DNA of 64,000 bases from NCBI GenBank assembly GCA_905331475.1, contig CAJNYU010000189.1, forward strand, positions 1 through 64,000, read 5' to 3'. The stretch's first letter is position 1, and every line of letters begins with the position of its first letter. Source of the DNA: Rotaria socialis. Its lineage: Eukaryota; Rotifera; Eurotatoria; Philodinida; Philodinidae. Under the pieces are notes generated by a model. The model did no database searches. It was not told the origin of the DNA and saw only the letters and a list, made by a program, of their open reading frames with translations. This document shows positions 45,401-56,163 of the stretch, piece by piece. The translations under genes were made by a program, and so were the position numbers.

Positions 45401-45445
45401 AATATGTGGATCATTCTCAGAAGTGTGCCCTGTGTCTTCGGCCAT
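42437..45445 (-). CDS. Large single-exon protein with VWA domain and C-terminal U-box/RING-like domain
   Basis: A 1002-residue uninterrupted ORF, the longest in the window. Residues about 110-290 are a von Willebrand factor A domain with a full metal-ion adhesion site: DMSGS (Asp117, Ser119, Ser121), Thr185 in NGGTAF and Asp208 in ISDGEF. Residues 935-982 are a U-box or SP-RING-like domain (FTCPITLDIMENPAITTP, CGHMFDMSAI, CPVCRT), so it is likely a ubiquitin or SUMO ligase. It has some but not all classical RING zinc ligands. The 640 residues between are unassigned, acidic to neutral, with no membrane segment. VWA-plus-RING ligases (copine/RGLG type) are known, but there the two domains are close together and the proteins much shorter. 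The absence of introns is unusual among these genes and could mean transfer or retrocopying. ATG at 45445 is the first in frame. Confidence 0.82.
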   Translation of the reverse strand: MAEDTGHTSENDPHISWNDLSVLDIKECTQSQFLEVLTNLDEICTSQSADKRTTFIEHVYRRMLLTISRTTNISLDRIVPVIKQLTTYSPVMTILTVDDLKNMNIEMEKRSVIIHFDMSGSMSTSGFDPLVNSLKHLCKSLHDQGIEVYVSLFGGSTEGVHAALGGRLLTSEEFKNGNYRPNGGTAFCPSFERTKLFPTAYDAIIISDGEFTDSVSLLTFQEHCQTVFFVAPPWSPLGIEKKHARTISSCVKPNVPYIGIASDEYPQLECIINRFLRENNTFAQLTGFVTIGTFVLPSSILAPTRMRQIFINAVAQGETQLQALTRKIIGLFRYLEETAKLNFERCVRGEDFRNLMSLVNPLIRSAQVHLETSVACQQLYGYLDKIVSSFAIEKKKLLKNNAHDPKFTAELQKFWDDAMTYSERECIIEENIRRYGQPIGFLNIHTDRLLCTGEILSEALQQLRRLYVLESPDSLSLVFELLFMSTIDDQPTPGPEDSRILIWKKPDGIVDLLSILRQLPFCLQQYQYGKMISQDCPWTLQPMAATRLAWVMDVSHRPFPDFILQSLPTLVKPCKFLTDLDRDENREVFWAKIIRELASKIDLSIENLQLVNQILTVYGIKNFIMRLYDRSITYERPLYGNASPYIDTDEPTAWCIFVNKMGERVDPRTGELTTQSRLITDPNQIDSWYRSNLTAHGSLVRPRYLTRIEFPLLPDDAIELYQTPNQKDTDTLRNQLLELYGSSYSSDQINAHINTIRDQFKAVPRVMWGSTNLITETVASIKEACQNAPIIIEKVIVDVTRSNVINYLCSHCDDLFISGALTGFATYSTMASQEGGATISKFDYAIECGQKAILEPTIIQNVRIHHLDQSSVQQYMKQKYKQLMQSIRLMAQPPQFSSLSDLLHKTQLTTTIDRGFLSAGTTENGSQTRLNKTLFTCPITLDIMENPAITTPCGHMFDMSAITEHLKTANNICPVCRTTITDVAHNDAFKAVIEAWLSHQTE

Positions 45446-47159
45446 GATTTGTTATAAGTCGATGTTTCTTCTTGTGTTACTTTTCAATTTATAGCAATTC
45501 ACTACAACAGGGATATGACGAAGTATTTCACAACATGTTGTGTCAATGTAAATATGCAATATAACGTCGCTGTCAGAATATTTTTGTGTAATTTTACACC
45601 ATTTCATATGCAAAAGAAAAAGAAATGTACAAAAATAGCAAACATGGCATCGAAAAAATAATATTGTCAAAACTTTTCTTTTTTGTTTATTAAAACAGCG
45701 TTCGATAGCACATGAAAATTTAATCGGATATATGCAATTTCATCACACTATGGCAGAGAAATTTCGAACAAAAATACAATAAATGCGCGTCGCAAGTCGT
45801 CTATAATAGGAAAAATGACTGTTTTTCTAGAAACATACAAGTGTTGTCTTTGCTTTCAGTTTAGTAATATTTTTGCATGACTATTTTGAAAAGTCATAAA
45901 AAACTCAGCATCGGCCCAGAAACCTGCAAAAGAGCTGTAATTTGAAGGATATATTGGAATTGGGGCGAGAAGTCGATGGCAAAACTTTCAGTCTTGATTC
46001 AGTATGCATACTTACGAGAGATACTGACGAAACAATGTTCAAAAAAAAACTAATCTGCCAAGTCAAAGTCTCCTATGCTGGTTTGTCGGACGCCTCCATA
46101 TATGATATTTGATTGAACGAGCGTCTAAATATTTAGGCCATGGCATGATCCTTTTTGTGCACTCAAAAAGTGAGTACACTCTAGCATCGGTCAGTGTGCC
46201 CGGCCGTCCGTGTGCGCAATAATTCTTCATAATTACATCTGATTCAGCTGAAATTTTGTGCACAGAATTGTCTCATCTATATCTCGGTCGAATTCGAAGA
46301 TGAGAAGGATCCGTCAAGAAATGACTGAGTTATCGAAAAAATTGTCATTTTTGACAAGACTATCCCTGAGGGGGTAGACAGGGATTTTTTCAAAAAAATA
46401 TTTTTTTCAGAATTACTCATAACATATATGATAATTCTCCCATGCACACATTCTAGAATAACTGCTTTGTCTCATGCACTTTTTGAAGTACACATAACCT
46501 TCGGACTTAAGTTCGAGGTTTTCCACATTTTTTATGACCGAAAAAGCGATGGCAAAGTCAATTACTCAAAGATCAATCAAAAACTGATAACCATATCATA
46601 TAATTGACTATATGTTGATGTAAACAAGACCGGTTTAAAAAAGGCACCATGACACGCTCTGCATCACGAGATTTTCTTCCAAGAAAATATTAATGTGTTG
46701 GACGAAACTTTTCTCCGATTTATTTCAAATTCGATGGTTCTATGACGCACGAGTTTACTTCTTTTATTATTATTTTCTTTCATTCATTCTTTTTTCTTTT
46801 ACTTTCTTATGGTCGTGATCCATCACAGGGAATAAAAAATGATGTAAATTACATCATTTTAATCAAAACTTTTGTTGGAAGAAATAATGCCGAAAATAAA
46901 AAAAGTGCAATTTGCCATGATGAAACGTACACTTTCACGCATATATTTTCAATTCATCGATGAATTTGGAAATTTTCATCGGATGAAAATGATGTAAAAA
47001 AGAGTTGATATCATCGATACATTTTTATACTTTCAACTGAAGTGATCTGACTTGTAACTGGGTAGAAAAATATCAATAGATTGCATACCAGAAGGTTCTA
47101 TAATGCATGGATGACAGACGAAAGAATCATCACTTCTATTTATCTGAAAAGTGAGCACA
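45446..47159. other. Gene-free spacer
   Basis: No gene is supported. A patch at about 46063-46263 is less AT-rich and has a minus-strand ORF without a recognised domain. The motif tccctgagggggtagacag (46366-46384) resembles tccctaagagggactagacag at 49602-49622, so a diverged dispersed repeat may be present. Confidence 0.4.
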
Positions 47160-47245
47160 AGCAGCGTGGCGCAACGGTAGCGTGCTGAGCACATAACTCA
47201 TAACTCATAACTCAGAGGACGGTAGATCGACACTACCCGCTGCTA
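47160..47245 (+). tRNA. Initiator tRNA-Met-like gene with triple anticodon loop
   Basis: The acceptor stem AGCAGCG (47160-47166) pairs perfectly with CGCTGCT (47238-47244), with discriminator A. The T-arm GGTAG / ATCGACA / CTACC is perfect. An A1-T72 pair and A at the first T-loop position are hallmarks of eukaryotic initiator tRNA. The anticodon stem CTGAG/CTCAG encloses 21 nt made of three 7-nt units, CACATAA, CTCATAA and CTCATAA, each a full anticodon loop with CAT. Removing 14 nt gives 72 nt, the normal initiator length. A T-run (cttttttc, about 47250-47257) can stop RNA polymerase III. The extra 14 nt is either an intron at the usual site after position 37 or a tandem expansion. Confidence 0.75.
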
Positions 47246-47319
47246 TCAATCTTTTTTCGCATACTTTCAAAATCTGATGCAATATTTCGCAATACAACAC
47301 AGAACAAGTAGAATTAGTA

Positions 47320-47851
47320 CAGCTTCGCCGAATTTTATTTTCGCCGACTCCAACTTCGCCGAATAAAACTTTTGACCGAAAAATATCGAATCAAATTTGA
47401 TCCATTCTAGACATAGAATTTTATCCTAACTAACTACTTTAATAGTGACTTGATTAATTAACCCCATCTGACTTGGTAACCAACTGTTTTGGTAACCAAC
47501 GGACTTGGTAACCATCTGAGTTGGTAACCATCTGTGTTGATAACCCACGCACACACCTACACTCACCCACACCCCGCATCCCACACTCACATCTACACCT
47601 ATTGGCACCTTTTTAAACAAAGCAGCAGATATAATTGACTTGGTTACCAACTCAGATGGTTACCAAATCAGTTGGTTACCAAGTCAGATGGGGTTAATTA
47701 ATCAAGTCACTATTAAAGTAGTTAGTTAGGATAAAATTCTATATCTAGAATGGATCAAATTTGATTCGATATTTTTCGGTCAAAAGTTTTATTCGGCGAA
47801 GTTGGAGTCGGCGAAAATAGTCGTCGGCGAAAATAAAATTCGGCGAAGCTG
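47320..47851. mobile_element. 530-bp palindromic element with telomere-like centre
   Basis: The arm 47320-47540 and the arm about 47630-47851 are close inverted copies. Outer ends are AGCTTCGCCGAATTTTATTT and its complement, and inner ends repeat ttggtaacca-type units several times. The right arm has an extra copy of a cgtcggcgaaaatag-type unit. The centre (47544-47602) is a C-rich telomere-like tract (cacacctacactcacccaca). No ORF is present. It lies 75 bp downstream of the tRNA-like gene. Confidence 0.8.
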
Positions 47852-50800
47852 GAATTTACCAATCCTTTCACCTTAAGCATCGTCTTACAAACTATTTTGG
47901 ATGGCGTATGAGAGAATGCTTGAAAAGGTTATTCTATGAACCATATAGGTATCAGTGAAGTGATTTATTTCTTATATTGTATAACGAATGATCAGAACTT
48001 GACTTTATCAAGATTGAGTGAATTTTGATTTCCTTGCTTTATAACTGCTGAAAATATACCAAAGCTTTGAATATCGTTTACTATGTAGAGTCCCTCATTA
48101 CTGACTGTATCGATGCTCTTTCTCTGCATATTAAAAAGAATTATTCAGATTATGGTAGTTAAGCGTAAACAAACATCATTTTGAGAGATATTTCAAATTT
48201 ATTGAGACCCAAAACAAAATATATTGTTCTTCAAGATATTGGTAGAGAGAATTAATAGACTCAAATCCTAGTTGCTTTTCTAGGCTGAAAAGCACCCATG
48301 TAACCCTTTTTTGTGGAACTCGCATATATTTTCGAAGAAAATTGTGAGTGAAAGTTTTAAGGTGAAGTTTTTGCGGCTCCCCCTCCCTCCCCCATTGCAG
48401 ACATCAACGAGCGCAAAAAAATTATTTTTAGTATTTGAAAAACTAACTCTGTAAAAAACTAGCAACTCAAAATGCTTTGATATAAATGTTCGTATCGTCT
48501 TTTAATTGCAAAAAATGTATGATTTTGTGCGCAAGTTCATGGAAGTATCTAATACATCATTGATCAATGCTGTAGATTTAACGCATAGATAAATCAGGCG
48601 GAGTTTGGTAATTCATTCGATGATAATGATAATGATAAATTCGTATTGAAAGAAAAATATGATGCGAAAAAAAAAATAAAAAATAAAAAGAATGAAATAG
48701 CATAGCGAATCGTAAAAAGAACGCCAATGAAAAATAGAGCGCTACTTTGAAAGTTCTATTCGAAAAAAATACGAAATAAAAAAGATTGTTTTCATGCCGA
48801 TCGATTATCTTAAACCAAAAACTATAGTATGCTAAGTTATTTTTGACGTTATCACTTTTGCACGATTATTGCTAGAGAAATTGAAATGAGATAATCATTT
48901 TACAGATGGATGACAAGATCATGTTCGTAGTGAAAGTTTATAAGAGTATGCTTCATTAGTAAAATTTAGCCTCAATAAGAAGTCTCGAGTGTTATATATG
49001 TAGACGATGATTGGCTGATGTATTGCGTTCTCATATAGTTCGTGTAAACATGCGATTATTGCCATTTTTTTCACGATGCTGCGTCCTTAATACAGCAACT
49101 CGTTGTATTTCAATACGAGTCGATTACAAATTTTTGAAAAAATGTTTGAATTCAGTTGATATTCATTTTTATAATGATCTTCCAGAATAATTCAGATTAA
49201 ATAAACAACTGTAATATAGCTCATATCTACTAGATTTTCTTTACTTCTTTCATTAAGGAAAACTATTGTTCTCTGAAACATTACGTCAATTTTCTGTCTC
49301 TAGACTAATAACGATTATGTTTAGTCATACGTACTCTGTAAACCAGAAGAATCTGGTTCAATTAAAAAACATTTTGAAAAAGCTTTTTGATACCTCTTTG
49401 ATTATATTGACCACCGTCAATAAGCGCAATCAGGCTTGCCCGGCATTTTTCACCCGTTGTATAGTTTATACCATACTTTATTACAAAAAAGAATTACTAG
49501 TGTATAACGTGTTATCTTTTGCGGAATATGTGAGTTCCACATTTCAGCTACACAGTAGCTGCGTTGACAAGCCTTCTTGAGTAAATTAATTTTTTCACCT
49601 GTCCCTAAGAGGGACTAGACAGTAAAAAGTTTACCCTGAAAAGCTGCAGAAAAAACTTCAAACGCACATAGATCGACTAAGTTTTTTACACTGATTTTAA
49701 ATTTAAACTTTTTTTGAAGACAAATGAGAATTAATACGGTCGTCGAATATCAGTCAAAAATGGCACATATTGGGTCTCAAGAATAGTGAGAAAACATACT
49801 TCATGAGACATCAAGTTTCAAGTTGTAAACGGATGGTCAGAAAGAATACGTTAGATTACGTACTTGACAAAAAAAAATTCGATCGCGCACTTGTATAAAC
49901 GATAACTTCTAATAGGCAAAAAATCACTGGTTGAGGCAATATGATCCAATTGGGGTGGTATTCGGTATTTACCGATAGAAAAAGTTGTCAATACCTAAAT
50001 CGTTCTTACAGATTCTAATGGAGAAGATATTTTTGCATCGAGTGAGACTATTTTCAATGAACCAAAATAAAATTTTAGTGAGTTTCCACGACGAAAATTA
50101 CGTTATAGGACTTTCAGAAAGTATATCAGAACTTTCTTTCTATCAGACTAGTTTTCAAAAAAATGTGATATTTCTAACCAACACACTTAACTCTATCAAC
50201 ATATAAGAAGTTCTAATAAAATGGAGAAATTTTTTTGTTTTCATGGCTGATAGCTATCTCAGGTATAATATATTGAATTATGATAAAATATAAAATAAAC
50301 TTCTGAAAAATAGTCACCAAGGAGTGATAAATCTCAGGCTAATAAAATTAAGTAGAGAATTTTGAGATGCTATGTCCATAATTTGACACAGCTTCATTCG
50401 CGGAGTTCCTAAAGCTTCTTACACACTTCTACAGTCTTGAAGTCTCATGGAGTCTTGAAGTCTTGAAGTCAGCTGTTTCCCCCTGGAACAATTGTCACAC
50501 ATCGTGTTCACTTTTATCCAAGAAATAAGAAAAAAACTACTGTCAGGGTGTGGTTTTGGGTGAATACCAGCTAAAAAGACACACATCCCCTACTGTTTTT
50601 GCAACCGGGATTCCTATCTGTATCAGTAGAAGAGTGTGGGCGTAGATATGGATATTCATGTCAACTTCACCCACGATTGAGGTTCGCCAACAAAGTTAGA
50701 ATGAATTAGTGCATAGTATGATGACTCGATTCATATGGGAAGGTTTGTATGATTTTATTTATATCTCTGTTTAGCAATATGACAGTCGATATACCCTGCT

Positions 50801-51860
50801 TTCATTTCTGACTTTCAGAGTTGAGCTAAACGAGGCTCCTAGAATCAACGCGTTACTTGTGTTAAAATCACTTGCATATCCAGCCAAAGCATCGAAACCA
50901 AACCGAATTGCGGTTTGCTACGGAAATCTAGTACCTACTTGACTCTATTTCGTATGTTTTATATATTATCTTTTAAAGGGATAAAAAGATATTAAATTAA
51001 ATCTGATGACAGGCACGCAGCGCATCTGTAGTCGACTGGGAATATCTGTCTTTGACAGATATTTCATTGGTGTACAATGATAATAATAGTATAGACTTTA
51101 TCATGCTTTAAAATTTTGTGTCCACCGAAGTTGACCAAGGAGAAATATCTTATAGAAACACATAGTGAAAAGCAAGCATTCACTTCAATCTCTGCAGAAT
51201 TAAAATATTGAAGCATGATGAAGATACCGCAATTATTTTGAGAAGTGAACCTGGGAGGTTCATTATCAACATTAAAAACCATTACCACACGAAAAGACAG
51301 CTTCCTGGAAGCCAGAAAACCGTTTTCAATCATGAAAATCCCTATTACTAAAGAAGCATCTGCATATTTGCAGTGATTTTTCAAGTAACTCGAGAAGAAA
51401 GAATGAGTTTTCTCTTCATGTAATTTAGTTGCGAAGAAAAAACTGAGACTTCTATTGTGATATTTCGTGAATCTCCCGAAGTCTTCTGAACTCTTGAGAC
51501 CTGCTGTTTTTCCTTGTCGTCAATACTGACTGGCAATCGTGCTTCACAAAAGCACTTTAATGATGACACGATATCAAAGCCGTAAATATTATTTGTACTA
51601 GTTCAGTTGTACATATGGCTCATAGAAAGATTAATATGAGGATATGGGTATCCGTGTGGTTGCTCATCTCTTGTTCTTCGACGCCCACACCTACACCTTT
51701 CACTTGTACCATGCGTTAACATTCGAAAAGCATTGCCATAATTCTTATCTATTTTAAATACTTTTATTAACGCTGTTCGTGCAACAGTACCAACTATGAA
51801 GAAAATATGGATATCGTTTTTGTTGTCTATCATGCTTATCATGTGTCAGTCGTTATGTTA
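47852..51860. other. Gene-free spacer with minor repeats
   Basis: No gene is supported. Items seen: a segment at 49526-49577 resembling 6901-6950 (atatgtgagttccacattt then agctgcg); tandem gtcttgaagtc units at 50432-50470; a telomere-like motif at 50544-50590 (cagggtgtggttttgggtg); a second weak one at 50635-50680; another at 51630-51700. Confidence 0.45.
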
Positions 51861-54800
51861 TTACGTGCTCATTAGGATATCAACACTAACACCTGTACCA
51901 CCACTTGGATTGTATAACCAAAAGGATAAAGAGTATGCATCACCGATTATAGTCGTAAAGGTTTGACTGATAAAATCTGGAGAGCCAACAGCCCCATCCA
52001 GATAGAAATGCGTACCAGTGTGAGGTCCATACGTTTTGCCACTATAACTGTAGTTGGTTGCTCGCACTACACCTGCATAATTTGCGTTATTTGGATTGCA
52101 ATAGAGCCATGGTGTGAGATTACCCATCTCAAAGTCGCCATTGATAAGTAGTTCAGTACCAGGTGCTGCATTGCCCGATACACTTATGGTATCAAGTGCA
52201 AAATAATAATGATCTTGGCGTAAAGCAAACGTAAGCCGTGTTGTATTGCCTATAGCCACATAACTGTATGTATACTGTACGTAAGAACTTTGAACGGTAC
52301 AATTATTATAGCAGTGATAGAGTACGTCAATATTAGCCCATGTTGATGTGCATGTATTCAATGTAATCGCTGAAATAAAATAATCGAATGAAATGACTTT
52401 TGTTTGATTTTTTTTCTTAGAACTACTTACTGAGAGTAGTTGCAGCCGATGTGGTAGTAATAGCTAAACATGACGATAAAGTTTAAGGAAACAGGCCAAT
52501 CAAGCTTTCCTACTAGCTATACCTAGTCATATGTACTAGGAAACGAGTAGGACTGTTTTGCCAGGACAGACGTATAAATACTCCTACTTTTTGGTTTTTA
52601 TACATGTTACCGCTCAAATAGCAGCCAAAATACATTAAATGAATGACAAAATCAGTTTCTTCAGAAAAAATATAACATTTAGAAATATTTATGATCTCCT
52701 CATTTGAATCGAGTACACAATAGAAACATTTTGCACATCAAAACACTATCTGATTCCTGGGTCTTTTACTTATGAGATAGTCCTTCCTATGATGATATGA
52801 TTGCCTCTATAAAAGAATAGCGTTGTTCATTGTTCTACACGAATACTTCGACTTAAAAATCGAACTGATAACAGCGATCGGTCAAAAATGGGGAAAAAGT
52901 TTCCTCGTAGTCAACATTTCTATTAATACGAATGAGATCAATTCTATCTGGATGTTTGATTTCGTGTAAGAACATTGATTCATTTTCGGAAAGGGCTAAA
53001 ATCACCTTCCCAGGTCGTATCCGTACAGTCGGAACTGACCTAATCCGTGGAATTCTGATTAATTTCCAGGCACAGTTTTCCCATAAGGGTACGACCACCG
53101 TTTCCGGTTGAACTCGTGTCATTTTAGGCTGGTTCTGACTGATTCCGGCAGCCGGATACGGTCACCATGGTAGGTTTGGGGTGTGGGTGGGGTGTACCGG
53201 TGTCGGTGTGAATTGGGTTTGGGTCAGGGTGTGAGGTGCGAGGTGTTGGCGGATATTGACCCGGATGAGTGTGGAACACGACATCCATCGATCCACACCC
53301 ACATTTAGTCATTGATTGGCTCATATATTATTCATAGAAGATTCTTCAGTCAAAATCCATCAAAATTCGTAACAACTAGATCAACGAGTAAATTTGATCG
53401 ACTCTGGCATTGCTGAACAAAGTATACTATACATGTTTCTCAAAATGAAACGTAAGGACCAATAAGGAAACTACTCAAGTCAATTCTAAGTAAGTCAGAC
53501 TAATAGAAAATCTAATGGTCCAGTATCGGTCTGAACTAGAAAATCTCACTGTGATACTTATTGCACTTTTCAGATTGATCTTCTCAGAATAGCATTGATC
53601 AGTACTGATACCAGGCGCAGTCAATCTAATGCTTTCTATCTTCGACGTATGTTTACCCCTGCAGTTAGGTTTACGTCCATCTCTGAAAATACCTTTTTGC
53701 TGAATATTATGCACTCTTTTCTATCTCCCATCTATGCTCGTGTATCACTCACTTGTTGTGGTAACAACTGTAGTAGTGCTTACTGATTGCGTAGTTGAAT
53801 CAACAGTGGTGCTCGTTGTCAAAGTACTAGTCTTGTGTATCAATGCTATAGAGAGAAACCAACGAAAATTTTAGACTAAAGTACAGAGGATCAAAAACCG
53901 ATTCCCTAACTTCTCTTCTATAGTGTTTGTTTCTTTCGTGTATGCAAACCAAATGAGTTGGCCAATGGAGTTATGCACCATAATGATACGAACTGTTTCT
54001 TGTTCACAAAATATAATTTTTAGCTTCGTAGCCTGTTTCTTCGTGTAACAACACTAAAAATGTGTCACATTTCTGTAAAAAAAAAACTTGTTGAGGGTGT
54101 AGAGTGTGCCGGTGTGGGTTTCAGTATTGGTTTGCCCCACGTACACCCACGTCCACACCCACACCCTTCATGCTTTATATCATAATTCGGCTTGTTTGTA
54201 ACATATGAAAAGCAGCTGGCACTAAGTATTACGTATTTTGCAACATGTTAAAACATAAAGAGTGATGTGGAAAGTTATTAAGACGAAATTTTAAGTAAGT
54301 GAGTCAAACAAAAGAAGTTCTTTACTCAAGATTCGTTCTGAATGGAGTAATTCCTTTGTAACACTTCTTATTTTACTATTCAAATAGATGTGATCCGGTC
54401 AGTTGAGAGTACTATGGGCAATAGGCATATTCAAATTTATCTACTCTATCCAGATCGTGTGCGGGCATTCACTCTCACAGCACTTACTTATATTGCTTGT
54501 GCTAGTAATACTCATGGTCGATGCGCTAGTAGTGTTTATTGTCGAAGTAGTAGTCGTGTCTGTCGATGTTACAGAGAAAGCACAAGATAGACTTCAGATA
54601 AAAATATTTAGAGTCTAGTCACTCGTCAATGGATTCATGTTATTGATGCTTGCTATACGGTACTTATTAGACATTATTATATAGACATATAAACTCACTT
54701 GTGATCGCTGTTGAGGTTGTCATCAACATCGTACCTAAATAAAAAAAATTCAAAAAGAGAATCCTGATGAACATCAGCTTGCTAACTAATGTTTTGCGCG

Positions 54801-56163
54801 CTTGCAATCGATATCGCTGTTGTTGCTGCTGTTTACAGACAAAAATTAGGTGAAGTGAAAGAGAGAGACAAACACTTATACTTGTCTCGCTGGCAGTCGA
54901 AGACTTGTTTGACAGTGTGAGGATGAGTACCGTTGCAAGAGCAGCAAGAGCCAATGCGACTGCTATACTCGAGCACAAGCAACACCAGGGCGAGCAGCAG
55001 ACGAAGTAGCCACCACGACGTCGACAGCGCCATCTGCGCTCTTTCACCTTTTGTTTCTTCTTGCCAAACTCTTCTATGATGGAAGGTGGTCCGATATTCT
55101 TCGACAGGGCGGAGGTCCATTCAAAATCTTTGTATATCAAATGTTTCTTCTTTGGTCCTCCATTGTGTGAGAATAATACATTCGTATTTTTTACGTGATT
55201 AACAATAACGCTTGCCACCGATGCTGTCTGCAAAGAGAGCAAGACATTGTGATAGGACAGCGAGAGATAGAAATGAGCAGGTTCCACTTCTATAATGACC
55301 TAACCATGTTCTAGAGAACACTGATTGTAAAGTTCAGAGAACCGTTTATCGCCTGTTGACTGAGACTATCGTGCAAGAATCAAGAATGAGTGAGGTTCAG
55401 CTATTTGCTCCAAAGGTGGGCCTCTGGATCTATTGACGTGTCTGTCGGGTGGAGAGAAAGGGGAGGAAAGAATGGTTTTCGAATCCAGACCAATTCAAAA
55501 TTGTACTTCCTCTCATATTAAAGAGCGCTGTTTAGGCGTTTCCCATGATTTCTCTCGTATTGAAAGAGAAACAAGGAATCAAAATTGAGTATCTATGGAA
55601 AATGTATTAATATTACTTCAATTGGTACAGGAACAGAAGTCATTTTTGATTTTGTGTTGAGCTGCATCGACACCATCTCTGAGTGCTGCCGAATATCATT
55701 AATATATGGCTGCTGATTCAAGCTCCTGACAGTTAATGCAGATTGAGTTCGAAAGACATGCACAGCGGACACTATTGATGGTGGGTATTTGATTTTTTCA
55801 CTTTGCAACGATGATAGTGTAGGTAAAACATTGTTGCACTTCACTTGGACCGAGCGAGTGTCTTGCTTTATGGTATCTGTCTGCTTCTCCTTTGTGTTTC
55901 CAATGTATAATGATTTTGTGCTTTTGACGCGTCGCACAACAGCACCTGTCGTCGTTGTTGTCTGGAAAAAAAGAGTTATAATTTCACTAAAAATAGCGTG
56001 AGGCAGAAGTGGACAGCTTTAATTATGTAGTCAATATTTCGATGTAGATGGAAGCTATTGATCTCGGCTACGTGCCGAACATACTTACATGTGAATGGTG
56101 TAGATTATGTCTACGGTGCTGTTGTTTTACGCTACTCACTGTTACCATCGAAGTAGGCTGCAT
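51861..56163 (-). CDS. Type II membrane protein: basic tail, Thr/Ser stalk, lectin-like ectodomain; eight exons
   Basis: Exons 56089-56163, 55617-55961, 54882-55227, 54699-54734, 54488-54559, 53753-53845, 52431-52463 and 51861-52369 all have GT..AG junctions and total 1509 nt (502 residues). The N-terminal 224 residues are cytoplasmic, ending in a basic Cys-rich stretch (RRWRCRRRGGYFVCCSPWCC). Residues about 225-245 form the membrane segment (SIAVALALAALATVLILTL). Four mini-exons encode a Thr/Ser stalk, all bounded by phase-1 introns. The last exon encodes about 169 residues of beta-sandwich-like sequence with LLINGDFEMGNLTPW, typical of secreted galactose-binding-like modules in these animals. 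It ends at ILMST, perhaps a little short. The fold assignment is by eye. Cell-surface recognition or adhesion is the likely role. Two telomere-like motifs lie in its introns. The ATG at 56163 is a choice. Confidence 0.72.
53173..53303. repeat. Long inverted telomere-like motif
   Basis: A G-rich stretch of about 70 nt (including ggggtgtgggtggggtgtac) is followed by ccacacccacattta. It lies in the intron between the 93-nt and 33-nt stalk exons. Confidence 0.55.
54093..54168. repeat. Inverted telomere-like motif
   Basis: gagggtgtagagtgtgccgg and gtgtgggtt are followed by gtacacccacgtccacaccc. It lies in the intron between the 72-nt and 93-nt stalk exons. Confidence 0.6.

Noticed and set aside
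46063-46263. Gene fragment on the minus strand
   Set aside because: Slightly higher GC but no family resemblance, and short ORF length is within chance.
47544-47602. True telomere or chromosome end
   Set aside because: The tract is short, degenerate and enclosed by a palindromic element with unique DNA on both sides, so it is internal.
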